Origin: Pedobacter sp. ok626
GTDB lineage: Bacteria; Bacteroidota; Bacteroidia; Sphingobacteriales; Sphingobacteriaceae
Assembly (NCBI RefSeq): GCF_900100435.1
Contig: NZ_FNEX01000019.1
Span: 86,968 to 150,967 of the forward strand
Direction of reading: 5' to 3'
DNA length: 64,000 bases
Part shown: positions 17,495 through 27,703 of the stretch, one piece after another
Layout: the number at the start of each line of letters is the position of its first letter
How positions within the stretch are numbered: position 1 is the stretch's first letter
Translations under genes and position numbers: made by a program
The notes under the pieces: model-generated
What the model was told of the DNA's origin: nothing
The model's input: the letters and a program-made list of their open reading frames with translations, nothing else
Database searches by the model: none

Positions 17495-18697
17495 ATGCTT
17501 ATGAATTCGACCTGGAAAAGAATATTCAACATCATTCAAAAACCTGAGCGTTTAATTATAGGATTGATGTCTGGTACCTCGATGGATGGTCTGGACATTG
17601 CCCTTTGTGGAGTTTCGGGTAGTGGAACGGATACCAGTGTTAGGCTAATCGAGTTTAAAACGGCGGATTATACCAATGAATTTAAGGCCGAGATAAAATC
17701 GATTTTCTCCAGACGTGATGCTGATTTGCAAATGGTATGCCTGATGAATGAAAAAGTGGCACTTTTGCATGCCGAAATGATATTAGAAGCAATTGCTGAA
17801 TGGGGACAGCAGCCAGAAGATATTGATGTGATTGCCAGTCATGGGCAAACTATTTTTCATGCGCCGCATTCTCTCCATGGTTTGTCCAATTACCCAAATG
17901 CAACTTTGCAGATTGGAGACGGCGATCATATCGCAGTTAAAACGGGGATCGTTACCATAGCAGATTTCAGACAAAAACATATAGCAGCGGGCGGCGAAGG
18001 TGCACCCTTGGCTGTCTATGGAGATTACTTGCTTTTTTCAAAAAAAGGTGAAGACCGTATTATGCTCAATATAGGCGGAATTGCCAACTTTACATATCTC
18101 CCAGGTAGTAATGATGCAACCAAAGTGTTCTCAACCGATGTTGGCCCGGGGAATACCTTGATGGATCAGTTTGTCCAAAAACATTATGAAGGATTGTATT
18201 ACGATGAGAATGCGAGTATAGCGAGTGCTGGGGCAGTAAATCCTGCGCTTTTAAAAGAGTTACTACAGTCTGAATTTTTGGAGGCGGACTTTCCTAAGAC
18301 GACCGGTCCGGAGCTTTTTAATCTCGAATACTTAATCGCGGCTCAAAGCAGATCAGGGACTTTGTTACTTCCTAAAGAGGATGTTATGGCTACGCTTTGC
18401 CGTTTTTCTGCTCAGGTAATTGTTGCTGCGGTTGAAAGGTGTTTCGAAAGAGATAAAACGCCATCAATATTTATTAGTGGAGGTGGGATGCATAATCCTT
18501 TGCTTTTGAGGCAGCTTAAAGAAAAGTTGAGCAACGCGAGTTTTCACTCGACTGATGATTTAGAAATTAATCCGGATGCGAAAGAAGCGGTTCTATTTGC
18601 AATTCTTGCTAATGAGACATTAGTTGGTGAAGATGTTGATTTTGGTAGTCGTGAAGGGGTTCCGTCTGTTCGGATGGGTAAAATTTGCCTGCCTTAA
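17495..18697 (+). CDS. anmK: Anhydro-N-acetylmuramic acid kinase
   Basis: 400 residues. GLMSGTSMDGLDIALCG near residue 22 is the family signature; HGQTIFH, AAGGEGAPLAVYGDYLLF, STDVGPGNTLMDQFV and ISGGGMHNPLLLRQL complete the ATPase fold. The enzyme hydrolyses the 1,6-anhydro ring of anhydroMurNAc while phosphorylating it, giving MurNAc-6-phosphate for cell-wall recycling in the cytoplasm. No MurQ etherase gene lies in the window, so the next step must be encoded elsewhere. It is followed after 80 bases by a SusC gene on the same strand, which may be linked to uptake of wall fragments. Starts at 17495 or the ATG at 17501 are both possible. Confidence 0.94.
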   Translation: MLMNSTWKRIFNIIQKPERLIIGLMSGTSMDGLDIALCGVSGSGTDTSVRLIEFKTADYTNEFKAEIKSIFSRRDADLQMVCLMNEKVALLHAEMILEAIAEWGQQPEDIDVIASHGQTIFHAPHSLHGLSNYPNATLQIGDGDHIAVKTGIVTIADFRQKHIAAGGEGAPLAVYGDYLLFSKKGEDRIMLNIGGIANFTYLPGSNDATKVFSTDVGPGNTLMDQFVQKHYEGLYYDENASIASAGAVNPALLKELLQSEFLEADFPKTTGPELFNLEYLIAAQSRSGTLLLPKEDVMATLCRFSAQVIVAAVERCFERDKTPSIFISGGGMHNPLLLRQLKEKLSNASFHSTDDLEINPDAKEAVLFAILANETLVGEDVDFGSREGVPSVRMGKICLP

Positions 18698-18725
18698 ATA
18701 ACTTTCTGCATGAAATATTTGGTTG

Positions 18726-18753
18726 TTTGTAAAACAATATTCTTTTAATGTTG
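18726..18753 (+). promoter_or_regulatory. Possible promoter of the first SusC gene
   Basis: TTTG at 18726-18729 and TAATGTTG at 18746-18753, a near match to the -7 consensus but with 16 instead of 19 bases between; a TTG at 18723 gives a better spacing. Weak support. Confidence 0.3.
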
Positions 18754-18777
18754 TATTACATCAAATAAACCAAATTT

Positions 18778-21700
18778 ATGAAAATACTTTACGCTAATGG
18801 CTTGCCTAAAATCCGGCTGGTTTTTTGGGTGCCAATCATTCTGCTGATGCTTACTCAGGTAGCAAATGCGCAGACAAAACGATTTACTTTAACAGGTAGA
18901 GTTACGGACGGGACATCTTCAGTGGGGGTCCCGGGAGTAGTTGTTAAAGTGCAGAACACAAATTTCGCAATGGCAACGAATGCCGATGGTCGGTACAGCT
19001 TAAATGCTGACTTGACACCAGGGACTTATCAGGTTGTGTTTTCTTCAATTGGCTATAAGTCTCAAACTAAATCTGTTGAGCTGGGTGCCGCTACTCAAGT
19101 TACAGTGAACGGAGCACTTATGGCTGATAATATTGGCTTGGACGAGGTTATTGTAACAGGTACTTCACAAGGTACCACGCGTAAGCAAATGGGTAGTTAT
19201 GTGAGCTCCGTAAAGGGTGATGACTTAGTAAAGGCGCCTAGCGGAAATGTGCTCTCTTCTTTGCAAGGTAAAGCACCTGGTGCGCAGATTAGTCAAAATT
19301 CCGGTGATCCAGCTGGAGGAATGTCGGTGAGATTGAGGGGGGTAAGTTCGCTGAATTCAAGTTCAGATCCGCTTTATATTATTGATGGCGTAATCGTGAA
19401 TAATACGACCACGCGGGTAACCAATACATCAGCCAACTACGATGGTGGTGGCAGCGGTGTTGGGGGTAATGGCAACTTTGTTGGTGCTATTGGTCAGAAT
19501 AGAATGAGCGATATCAATCCGAATGATATAGAGCGTATAGAAGTTCTAAATGGTGCAGCGGCGGCAGCTATTTATGGGTCTAGGGCAAATGCAGGGGTTA
19601 TCCAGATCTTTACGAAAAGAGGAGTGAGTGGTAAGCCGGTAATCAGCTTATCTACCAGTTTTACCACTAGCCATCTGCGGAAACAGATCGAAGTAAATCA
19701 ATCGCCTGTTAAATTTGGAGGGACTGTGGATGAATTGACGCAGGACGTGATATCATTGGTGGGTACGCCAGCCGCATTACCGACCAATACTACAGCTGTA
19801 ACGAGGTATAATTATCAGGATTATATTTTTCAATCTGCTATAGGAACAGACAATACGGTTTCTGTTGCAGGTGGTAGTGAGAATACTAAGTTTTATACCT
19901 CTTTAGGGTATTTTTCTAATCAGGGAATCATCAAGAATACCGATTATAGAAGGATTAATATGCGGGCCAACCTTGATCAGAAAGTTAATGATTGGGCTAA
20001 GTTTTCTGCAAACTTTAATTATATCCATAGCGATGCCAACGAAAAGCCTGACGGGAATTCATTCTTTTCACCTATGAATTCTGTGACCATTATAGGGAAT
20101 TTTCACGATCTCTTTACCCGGGATGCTTTGGGGAATATAAAAGCTGTGGGTGAGCGTGGAAGGGTGAATCCTGTATCAGTAATTGAGGATATCAAACAGC
20201 GCCAGGCGGTCAACCGGATTATTTCAAATGCAAAATTAGTATTGAATCCAATTAAAAAAATAACGATAGATTATACCATAGGTGTTGATAATACCATTCA
20301 AAATGGAACAACTTTTATTCCTCCCTTTGCTTATAATGTAAGTACTGGCTTTTATGGTGGTGGACTAACCTTAGATCCTAGTCTTAATGGTTACGCAAGT
20401 GCTGCAAGTTCTACGACAACCTTGTTCAATCATGAGCTTAACTTTACCTATGACACTAAACTGAGTGATGTATTGCTTTCTACTACGCAATTGGGGGGCT
20501 CTTATCAATATGAAAAGACGCATTACCTTTTGTCCAATGGTAGGGGGCTTGCTCCATTTACAGAAAGCGTAGATGGGGCAAGTACGATTTTGGCAAACAG
20601 TGACGCTAGATTACAAAGTGATATCAGTGGCGTTTATTTGCAACAAAACTTTAAGTATAAGGACCATTTGTTTGTAACAGGTGCGGCTCGTGTAGATCAG
20701 TCGTCTGTTTTTGGTGTGAAAAATAGAACCAAGGCATACTTAAAAGGAAATGTAAGTTATGTGCTTTCATCGGCAGACTATTGGGCTGGGCTGGGGATAT
20801 CTGAGTGGTGGGATACTTTTAAAGTAAGGGCAGCATATGGACAGTCGGGTAACCTGACCGGAATTGCACCTTATGCGCGATTTAATGAATATTTTGCTTC
20901 TCCTTACATCAGCAAAACTTCGTTAGTTTCAAAGACCCAACTCGCCAATGTGGATATCGCTCCGGAAAAGCAAACAGAAATAGAGCTGGGGATGGACCTT
21001 TCATTTTTGAAAAATAGATTAGGCCTGGTATTTAACTGGTATGATAAAAAGGTTAGTGGCTTATTGGTGCCGGTTGTGATTGCACCAACCACAGGCTTCT
21101 CTACCTTATTGGAAAATAAGGGTTCGTTAAAAAATAGAGGAATAGAATTGATGTTGACCGGAACGCCTGTCGCCAGCAAGGATTTTAAATGGAATACTTC
21201 ATTTATTTTTAATCGCAATAGAAATAAAGTAGTAGGTATCGGAGCAACGCAATTGCTTTCAACCAATGCAGGTGCTCCTGTGGCTTTCATTGATGGCGCG
21301 CCCGCTGGTGTGTTTTATGGTACTTTCTTCGCCCGCAACGCGGATGGGAGTTTGCTAACTAATCCAGCTGGAATTCCTCAGACGGAAAGAGGTATTCAAA
21401 ACTCTTCATTAAGTTATACTCCTCAGCGTGGTCCGGATGGTTTGCCTCTGGCGACCGGAACTACTACCCTACGTAAAGTAATTGGGGATCCAAATCCTGA
21501 TTATACCGCCTCCTTTGTGAATGATTTTTCTTATAAGAAATTGACTTTGCATGTCCAGCTGGATGCGTCGCATGGAGCGGATGTATGGAATGCAGATTGG
21601 CGGACACGCCAGGGTGTAGGTGGCGGAAAGGTTGCTGAACAAGAACAGATGGGCTTATTGCCAAGAGGGTATGTTAGCGGAGTGTATGCTATCGAAGAGT

Positions 21701-21948
21701 GGCGGATAGACGATGGTTCTTATGTTAAATTAAGAGAGGTGTCTATAGCTTATAATGTTGGTAAGGTTAAGTTTATACAAGACCTGACCATAAATTTAAG
21801 TGGAAGAAATCTTGTTTCATGGGATAATTATAAAGGATATGATCCTGAACTGAATTCGGGTGGGCAATCGACCCAATTAAGGAATATTGATTTCGGCTCA
21901 GTGCCTATTCCGCGTTCGTTTAGTTTAGGTGTGCGGGCTAAGTTTTAG
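18778..21948 (+). CDS. SusC/RagA TonB-dependent outer-membrane transporter
   Basis: 1056 residues. A signal peptide ending at ANAQ is followed by a carboxypeptidase-regulatory-like domain (about 35-120), then the SusC plug signature LDEVIVTGTSQGTTRKQMGSY and the plug with LYIIDGVIVNN and DIERIEVLNGAAAAAIYGSRA, then a 22-strand barrel ending in an aromatic-terminated strand (LGVRAKF). SusC proteins import oligosaccharides or peptides using TonB energy, capped by a SusD lipoprotein, here the gene at 22001. It differs from the next three SusC proteins in signal peptide and N-terminal region. Adjacent AnmK suggests muropeptide-type ligands, which is a guess. Confidence 0.93.
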   Translation: MKILYANGLPKIRLVFWVPIILLMLTQVANAQTKRFTLTGRVTDGTSSVGVPGVVVKVQNTNFAMATNADGRYSLNADLTPGTYQVVFSSIGYKSQTKSVELGAATQVTVNGALMADNIGLDEVIVTGTSQGTTRKQMGSYVSSVKGDDLVKAPSGNVLSSLQGKAPGAQISQNSGDPAGGMSVRLRGVSSLNSSSDPLYIIDGVIVNNTTTRVTNTSANYDGGGSGVGGNGNFVGAIGQNRMSDINPNDIERIEVLNGAAAAAIYGSRANAGVIQIFTKRGVSGKPVISLSTSFTTSHLRKQIEVNQSPVKFGGTVDELTQDVISLVGTPAALPTNTTAVTRYNYQDYIFQSAIGTDNTVSVAGGSENTKFYTSLGYFSNQGIIKNTDYRRINMRANLDQKVNDWAKFSANFNYIHSDANEKPDGNSFFSPMNSVTIIGNFHDLFTRDALGNIKAVGERGRVNPVSVIEDIKQRQAVNRIISNAKLVLNPIKKITIDYTIGVDNTIQNGTTFIPPFAYNVSTGFYGGGLTLDPSLNGYASAASSTTTLFNHELNFTYDTKLSDVLLSTTQLGGSYQYEKTHYLLSNGRGLAPFTESVDGASTILANSDARLQSDISGVYLQQNFKYKDHLFVTGAARVDQSSVFGVKNRTKAYLKGNVSYVLSSADYWAGLGISEWWDTFKVRAAYGQSGNLTGIAPYARFNEYFASPYISKTSLVSKTQLANVDIAPEKQTEIELGMDLSFLKNRLGLVFNWYDKKVSGLLVPVVIAPTTGFSTLLENKGSLKNRGIELMLTGTPVASKDFKWNTSFIFNRNRNKVVGIGATQLLSTNAGAPVAFIDGAPAGVFYGTFFARNADGSLLTNPAGIPQTERGIQNSSLSYTPQRGPDGLPLATGTTTLRKVIGDPNPDYTASFVNDFSYKKLTLHVQLDASHGADVWNADWRTRQGVGGGKVAEQEQMGLLPRGYVSGVYAIEEWRIDDGSYVKLREVSIAYNVGKVKFIQDLTINLSGRNLVSWDNYKGYDPELNSGGQSTQLRNIDFGSVPIPRSFSLGVRAKF

Positions 21949-22000
21949 TTTAAAAATCAAATTATTTCAATGAAATCATCTTAAAATAAATTATAGACTG

Positions 22001-23293
22001 ATGAAAACTTATATAAGTAAAATAGCATATATCTTTTTGATCCTGATTGTGATATCAGCATGTAAAAAGGAGTACAGAAATCCTTCGGGTGCAAATGCCG
22101 AGGAGGTATTGACTACTGCAAAAGGTATGACAGGTGTCGTTGTTGGTTTGCACAAAATATACATAGCGGGAAGGTTGGGTGTTTATTTTAACTCCGTATC
22201 CGTTGCTGGATTTTCGACCAACGAAATTCTATTAAGGAATTCAGGTAATATTCCGGAATTGCAGTTGTTTACGGGAGGTGGTGCCGTTGATGGGACCAAT
22301 AACATTCTGGCAAATTTGTGGACGACCAGTAATAAGATTATTTACGATGCGGATAATGTCATCAACAATGCCCCTAACCTGGGTGATAAGGGGTATGCTT
22401 CAGGGTTAATTGTTTATGCAAGTCTCTTTAAAGCGCTTGCATTGGGGAATCTCTCACAGTGTTGGGAAAGTATACCTGCAGGTATCGGGCAAAATGTTGG
22501 TTTTATAAGCAGGGTTGATGGTTTTAATAAGGCTATTTCGGTGATTGATAATGCTATTGCAGTTATGGCCGCAACTCCGATCAGTTCAGGTTTTATGAGT
22601 AATTTGCCGCCGGGTATTGATATTCCTAATACCTTGAATGCCTTAAAGGCACGTTATGCGCTTTTTGCAGGAAACTATCCTGTGGCGTTGGTTGCCGCTA
22701 ATGCTGTGGATTTAACAAAGAAATCGACTTTTAACTTCGATGCGCTGACTTTTAATCCCATATTTGAGATTGCTACTTCAACAAATAACGTTTTTCAACC
22801 AACTGATGCTAACTTAGGATTGACTGGGACGAATGTGCCTGATCTTGCTGATAAAAGGCTTCCGTTTTATACAGCGGTGGGTGCTAATCCAGTAGTTCGT
22901 TTAGCTGGGTTTGGTGCAGCGATTAATACTCAGATTCCACTTTATTTGCCCGGTGAGATCATTTTGATTAAGGCTGAGGTTTATGCGCGTCAGGCAGCCC
23001 CGGACCCTGGGAATGCTTTGACTGAGTTGAACAAGGTGGTGACGAAAACGCCTACTGCTGATATTTATGGTGTAGGTGCGGCTTTACCTCCGATTACCGG
23101 ACCTTTAACTCCGGCCCTATTACTACCGTTAATTTATAAGCATCGTTGTATAGAGCTTTATTTGTCGGGGTTGAAATTGGAGGATATGAGAAGGTTTGGT
23201 AGGCCAAATTCCGAGAGAAAGCGGAATTTCTTTCCTTACCCGTTTATTGAGCGTGATAACAATACAAATACACCTGCTGATCCAGCATTTTAG
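22001..23293 (+). CDS. SusD/RagB-like outer-membrane lipoprotein, short form
   Basis: 430 residues, shorter than the usual 500-600. The lipobox LIVISACKK makes it a lipoprotein, and the helical TPR-like body ends with YKHRCIELYLSGLKLEDMRRFGRP, a SusD family hallmark. It would form the lid of the SusC barrel encoded 52 bases upstream and help bind the ligand at the cell surface. The short length suggests reduced surface loops, which may mean a small ligand. An intrinsic terminator follows, so the SusC/SusD pair carries no further enzyme. Confidence 0.88.
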   Translation: MKTYISKIAYIFLILIVISACKKEYRNPSGANAEEVLTTAKGMTGVVVGLHKIYIAGRLGVYFNSVSVAGFSTNEILLRNSGNIPELQLFTGGGAVDGTNNILANLWTTSNKIIYDADNVINNAPNLGDKGYASGLIVYASLFKALALGNLSQCWESIPAGIGQNVGFISRVDGFNKAISVIDNAIAVMAATPISSGFMSNLPPGIDIPNTLNALKARYALFAGNYPVALVAANAVDLTKKSTFNFDALTFNPIFEIATSTNNVFQPTDANLGLTGTNVPDLADKRLPFYTAVGANPVVRLAGFGAAINTQIPLYLPGEIILIKAEVYARQAAPDPGNALTELNKVVTKTPTADIYGVGAALPPITGPLTPALLLPLIYKHRCIELYLSGLKLEDMRRFGRPNSERKRNFFPYPFIERDNNTNTPADPAF

Positions 23294-23311
23294 TCTTAAA
23301 CTTTTTAATTG

Positions 23312-23348
23312 AAAAAACCGGCACCTTTTAGGAGATGCCGGTTTTTTT
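23312..23348 (+). terminator. Intrinsic terminator after first SusCD pair
   Basis: Arms aaaaaaccggca (23312-23323) and tgccggtttttt (23336-23347) form a 12-bp stem followed by T residues. The 230 bases between it and the DeoR gene end hold no gene or other clear signal. Confidence 0.9.
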
Positions 23349-23580
23349 ATTGGGATTGGATCTTATGATTAACCTTAATTTTTAAAGCGATCTTTTGCAG
23401 CCGCTTTGCGGTTTGGATAGTGTCCTAGAAAATTTCAAGTTAAAAAAAATTAAACAGTAATTAAACTCCATGTTTTTATGATAAAAGATGGAGTGTAGTT
23501 GCTGTATACTTGGACTATACTTGGAGTTTTACACTGCTCAGACCGATCGCTGTCTTATCCGTATACAGGTTAAGGAGTTA

Positions 23581-24327
23581 CTAAAGAATCTGTAAGGTTT
23601 TGACTCTATAGGCATTCAATTCCGGTGACTGAGGATCAAGCTCGGTAATTAAATAATCTATATTCTCTAATGAGGCTACTTTTAGTCTTAATGAAATATC
23701 CAGTTTCTCTGATATACAAAGTATTCCTGCTTTTTTTGAAGAATTGAACATTGCTTTTTTCAGCTGATTAATTTCCCAATCAGTATCTGTTAGCCCATTC
23801 TGGGGATGAATGGCGCTGGTTCCTAGTAAACAAAGGTCGGCATTGATTTCCGACAATTGATTGATGACATGTCCGCCATATGTTACCTGCGAGTTTTTGG
23901 AGAATAGTCCTCCAATCAGAATAACTTCCACTTTGGCATATTTGGCAAGCCCTATGGCTACAAAAGGGCTAACTGTGAAAAAAGTGGCATTTAAATTTTC
24001 CGGCAGTTGCTTTGCAAGTTCAATAATTGAAGTCCCTCCACCTGTTAAAACAACCATTCCATCTTTGATTAAAGAAGTGGTCTTTTTAGCAATGCAGACT
24101 TTAGCATCCTTGGCGTATACATCGCTATCATCGAATGAAGATTGGTATGATTTTGAGAGTGCGCCTCCGTGTACTTTGGATAGCTGTCCGTTTTCAGCTA
24201 ATTCCTGAAGATCTCTACGAATAGTGTCTTCTGAAACATTAAGCAATTGAACAAGATCAGAATTGAGTACGCGGTTATGTAAATTGATTTGGCGCATTAC
24301 AAAGTCGTGCCTTTCTTTTTTAAGCAT
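23581..24327 (-). CDS. DeoR-family transcriptional regulator (copy A)
   Basis: 248 residues. The N-terminal winged helix-turn-helix has NVSEDTIRRDLQEL, the classic DeoR signature, and the C-terminal sensor has LTGGGTSIIELAKQL and LIGGLFSKNSQVTYGG, as in GlpR/AgaR-type regulators that bind phosphorylated sugars. It is about 90% identical by my count to the regulator at 30178. It is divergent from the SusC gene at 24598, with 270 bases of shared upstream region holding repeated candidate operator motifs. The probable role is repression of that SusCD set until a sugar phosphate, possibly an amino-sugar phosphate, accumulates. Confidence 0.92.
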   Translation of the reverse strand: MLKKERHDFVMRQINLHNRVLNSDLVQLLNVSEDTIRRDLQELAENGQLSKVHGGALSKSYQSSFDDSDVYAKDAKVCIAKKTTSLIKDGMVVLTGGGTSIIELAKQLPENLNATFFTVSPFVAIGLAKYAKVEVILIGGLFSKNSQVTYGGHVINQLSEINADLCLLGTSAIHPQNGLTDTDWEINQLKKAMFNSSKKAGILCISEKLDISLRLKVASLENIDYLITELDPQSPELNAYRVKTLQIL

Positions 24328-24366
24328 ATTGAAGATTTTGGCTAAATGTAAATAAAAAATGAAGAA
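23581..24366. repeat. Duplicated DeoR gene block, copy A
   Basis: The coding region plus about 40 bases upstream is closely repeated at 30178-30967 in the same orientation. Similarity is lost shortly before the SusC promoters, so the duplication seems to include the regulator and the start of its own 5' region. Confidence 0.8.
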
Positions 24367-24382
24367 ACTGAATGCGGGGTCC

Positions 24383-24508
24383 TGCGTGTTTGTGCATCAT
24401 TAATCCTGAATAAAACTAAAAATAGTTTGTTAATTATGATTTATTGTGAAAAACTTTTTTGATATTTATTAAAGGGTTGCAATTATGCGGGTTAATGCGT
24501 GTTTTGTG
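24383..24508. promoter_or_regulatory. Candidate DeoR operator motifs, copy A
   Basis: The 12-mer tgcgtgtttgtg occurs at 24383-24394, a variant tgcgtgttttgtg at 24496-24508, and the 16-mer ttatgcgggttaatgc at 24483-24498. The same 12-mer and 16-mer recur upstream of the SusC gene at 31275. Shared spacing with regulator duplicates suggests operator function; not proven. Confidence 0.4.
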
Positions 24509-24597
24509 ATTTCTAAAACCAACGACCAAACCAATAATACCAACAACTAAACGAACACCTTTTAAACAACTTATTTTTTAACCAAAATTGGGATTTT

Positions 24598-27500
24598 ATG
24601 AAAAAAAAATTACTCCTATTGACCGTAGGCGTGTTTTTGCTTTTTGCACATGGCTTTGCGCAGCAAAAAACGATTACAGGTAAAGTGACTTCATCAGATG
24701 ATGGGTCGCCTATCCCTGGTGCTTCTGTTAAGGTGAAAGGGACACCTACTGTTACTCAAACTAATACAAATGGTTTATATTCTATTCAGGCTAAAGCTGG
24801 GGATATACTGCAGTTTAGCTACATTGGAATGATTATGCAAGAAAAAGTTGTGGCTGCCGCTGTGCTTAACGTAAGGTTGAATCCGGATAATAAATCATTG
24901 AACGAGGTGGTGGTGACTGCATATGGGATTGAGCGAAATGCCAAATCACTTGGGTATTCTACTCCAGTAGTTAGTGGAGATGCTGTTTCTGCAACAGGAA
25001 GAGAGAATTTTATCAATGGTTTAGCTGGAAGGGCGCCAGGTGTATTTGTAAACCCAACATCTGGAGATCCTGGAGCCTCATCGCAAATTATTATAAGAGG
25101 TATTGTTTCTATGACAGGGGATAATACGCCTTTAATGGTGTTGGACGGCGTGCCTATTGATAATTCAGTCTCAAGTCAAACAAATATGGCTATGGCTGGA
25201 AATAATCGAAGTCAGGATTATACAAATAGGGCGTCGGATATCAACCCTGCAGATATAGAGAGTTATGTGGTGCTAAAGGGGCCTGAGGCTACTGCTCTTT
25301 ATGGTAATCTGGGGGCAAGTGGTGCAATTGTAATTACTACTAAAAAAGCAAAATCAGGTAAAGCCAGTGTGTCTTATAATGGATCGATGAGAATCGAAAC
25401 CGTTAATAATCCTCCGGAGGTGCAGCTAGTTTATGGACAGGGGGATGCTAATGGTATTTTTAATGGCGGATCTTTTAATTTCTTCGGGCCCAAATATCCA
25501 GAAGGACTACCTGTTTATGATAATGTGGGTAGTTTTTTTAAAACGGGAACAGCGCAAAAGAACAATTTGGTAGTTGAAGGGGGAAAAGAAGGGTTGACCT
25601 ATAGATGGTCTAATGAGTATACTAACAATAAAGGGACGATTCCAAAAACTCAATATGAAAGGTTTGTGTCGTCTGTAGTCGGTGTTTTGCCTGTTTCTGA
25701 TAAAATCAAGGTTACTACGCGATTTAGCTACACCAACGCTTATAATAGAAAGGCGAATAAAGGTGTTCAGGGTTATTTAATGGGACTTTTGAGGTTCCCA
25801 TCCCGCTTTGATGTGAACAATTGGATCGATGCGCTTGGGAATAGGGTTACCACTACTGGAACAATTTATACGGAGAGTGATAATCCATTTTGGGATATAA
25901 ATAAAAACCTGTCCGAAGATAAAACAAACTCGATTCTTGGTAATGCAAATATTTCTTATAGACCAACGAAATGGCTCTCTGTTACGGGGATCTTAGGAAC
26001 AAATATATCTTCCACCAATGGAATGACAGTTTATCATACTCAATCTTACTCTGGATCGGGCAATGCGGCTACTCCGACCGGAGGTACAGTAAATACTTAT
26101 CAACAGCTTAATAAAAGGTTAGATGGGTCGGTAACGGCTTCTGCAGTGCATAAATTTGGAAGTTTTAATAATACTTATATTATTGGAGCTAATTTTTCTG
26201 ATGTAAATAATACCACAAACTCTGCTAAGGGGCAAAATATGATTGATCAGAATTTCTATAGTATAAATAATACATTGCCTTCCACTCAAACTGCAAGGTT
26301 GTATGTGGGAAGATACAGAAATGCTGGTGTTTTTGCTCAGGCGATATTGGGATATCAATCCATATTGTTTCTGACCTTATCCGGACGCTTGGATGCTGCT
26401 TCGAGGTTGATGCCGACCAATCCTTATTTTGCTTACCCTTCGGCAAGTTTAGCTTTTAATTTTACAGAATTAGAAGCAGTAAAGGAGTTGAAGTGGTTAA
26501 GCAACGGGAAGTTAAGGGCATCTTATGGGATAACAGGTAAAGAGCCTTATAAGTTATATGCTTTGGCTACCAGATTACAGTCAGCCGGTTCGACCGGTGG
26601 CGGCCTTGCTTATGATTCTGCAAATGGTGAGAATAAGAACTTAGTTCCTGAGCAGACTAGAAGTTTTGAAACGGGTTTTGAAATGAGTTTTTTAACTGAA
26701 AGGCTGAGTGTGGACTTTACTTATTTTCGCTTAAACAGCCATAAACAAATTATACAACCAAGGACAAGCTATGGTACTGGTTTTGCTTTAAGGATGATGA
26801 ATGGTGGAGATGTAGTAAATAGGGGTTTTGAGGTGCAATTAAAAGGTTCGCCATTCAGAGCTAAAGATTTTGGCTGGGATATGGTATTTAATTTTACCAG
26901 TTCTAAGGGTAAAGTGTTGTCGATTGCTGAGGAATTACCTGAGTTTTACGATTCTGATACCTGGGTTGCAAATGGAGTGAGAGGAGCTGTTTATCCTGGT
27001 TCAAGTACGATGGCGCTTGGTGGTTGGGTTAACTTGAGAAATAATCGTGGTGATCTGCTCATTAATCCGGCAACTGGATTGCCAATATTGGGTAATGATC
27101 AGGATTTTCCGGTTATTGGAGATCGGACGCCTAAATTCAATTTGGGTTTTGTGAATAATATAAGGTATAAGAATTTCGATCTATCATTTTTGCTTGATCT
27201 GAGGGTTGGTGGAGATGTGTATAATCAAACCCAATACGAATTGTATAGGAGGGGCCTAAGTGTTAAAACATTGGATAGGGATGTTCCTCGCGTGATAACG
27301 GGAGTATTAAGAGATGGGTTGGAGAATACAGATAATCCTACGGTAAATACCCTTTTGATAACTCCTTCGGCTAATACAAACTATTATACTTCAACTACAA
27401 GTGGCATTTCGCCAGATATGTTTGTCGAAAAAAACATCAAGTCATTACGATTGAGAGATGTGACACTCGCTTATACATTTCCCGCAAAGATGTTTTCAAG

Positions 27501-27693
27501 CACTAGTTTTATTAAAAATTTGGGAACCTATATAACTTTCACGGATCTTTTTTTAATTACTAATTACTCAGGGATGGATCCTGATACGAATGCAAATAAT
27601 CCTTCTTTAGGTGGGTCAGGAGGTTATGGCATTGATTACGGTAATATGGGTAGGCCACTTGGTGTAAATATTGGTTTCCGTTTAAAAATATAA
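24598..27693 (+). CDS. SusC/RagA TonB-dependent outer-membrane transporter
   Basis: 1031 residues. The signal peptide (LLFAHGFAQQ), carboxypeptidase-like domain (ITGKVTSSDDGSPIPGASV), TonB/plug signature NEVVVTAYGIERNAKSLGYS and plug motif DIESYVVLKGPEATALYGNLGA are all in place. The barrel ends with LGVNIGFRLKI. Its start closely resembles those of the SusC genes at 31275 and 39561, suggesting tandem expansion. It pairs with the SusD gene 10 bases downstream and is probably controlled by the divergent DeoR gene at 23581. Ligand unknown; neighbouring genes point to amino-sugar glycans. Confidence 0.93.
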   Translation: MKKKLLLLTVGVFLLFAHGFAQQKTITGKVTSSDDGSPIPGASVKVKGTPTVTQTNTNGLYSIQAKAGDILQFSYIGMIMQEKVVAAAVLNVRLNPDNKSLNEVVVTAYGIERNAKSLGYSTPVVSGDAVSATGRENFINGLAGRAPGVFVNPTSGDPGASSQIIIRGIVSMTGDNTPLMVLDGVPIDNSVSSQTNMAMAGNNRSQDYTNRASDINPADIESYVVLKGPEATALYGNLGASGAIVITTKKAKSGKASVSYNGSMRIETVNNPPEVQLVYGQGDANGIFNGGSFNFFGPKYPEGLPVYDNVGSFFKTGTAQKNNLVVEGGKEGLTYRWSNEYTNNKGTIPKTQYERFVSSVVGVLPVSDKIKVTTRFSYTNAYNRKANKGVQGYLMGLLRFPSRFDVNNWIDALGNRVTTTGTIYTESDNPFWDINKNLSEDKTNSILGNANISYRPTKWLSVTGILGTNISSTNGMTVYHTQSYSGSGNAATPTGGTVNTYQQLNKRLDGSVTASAVHKFGSFNNTYIIGANFSDVNNTTNSAKGQNMIDQNFYSINNTLPSTQTARLYVGRYRNAGVFAQAILGYQSILFLTLSGRLDAASRLMPTNPYFAYPSASLAFNFTELEAVKELKWLSNGKLRASYGITGKEPYKLYALATRLQSAGSTGGGLAYDSANGENKNLVPEQTRSFETGFEMSFLTERLSVDFTYFRLNSHKQIIQPRTSYGTGFALRMMNGGDVVNRGFEVQLKGSPFRAKDFGWDMVFNFTSSKGKVLSIAEELPEFYDSDTWVANGVRGAVYPGSSTMALGGWVNLRNNRGDLLINPATGLPILGNDQDFPVIGDRTPKFNLGFVNNIRYKNFDLSFLLDLRVGGDVYNQTQYELYRRGLSVKTLDRDVPRVITGVLRDGLENTDNPTVNTLLITPSANTNYYTSTTSGISPDMFVEKNIKSLRLRDVTLAYTFPAKMFSSTSFIKNLGTYITFTDLFLITNYSGMDPDTNANNPSLGGSGGYGIDYGNMGRPLGVNIGFRLKI

Positions 27694-27703
27694 GCATACA
27701 GAC

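Noticed and set aside
23861..24208. 115-residue plus-strand frame opposite DeoR copy A, with a similar one opposite copy B
   Set aside because: Its conservation follows from the duplicated DeoR gene on the other strand; the DeoR frame has clear domains.
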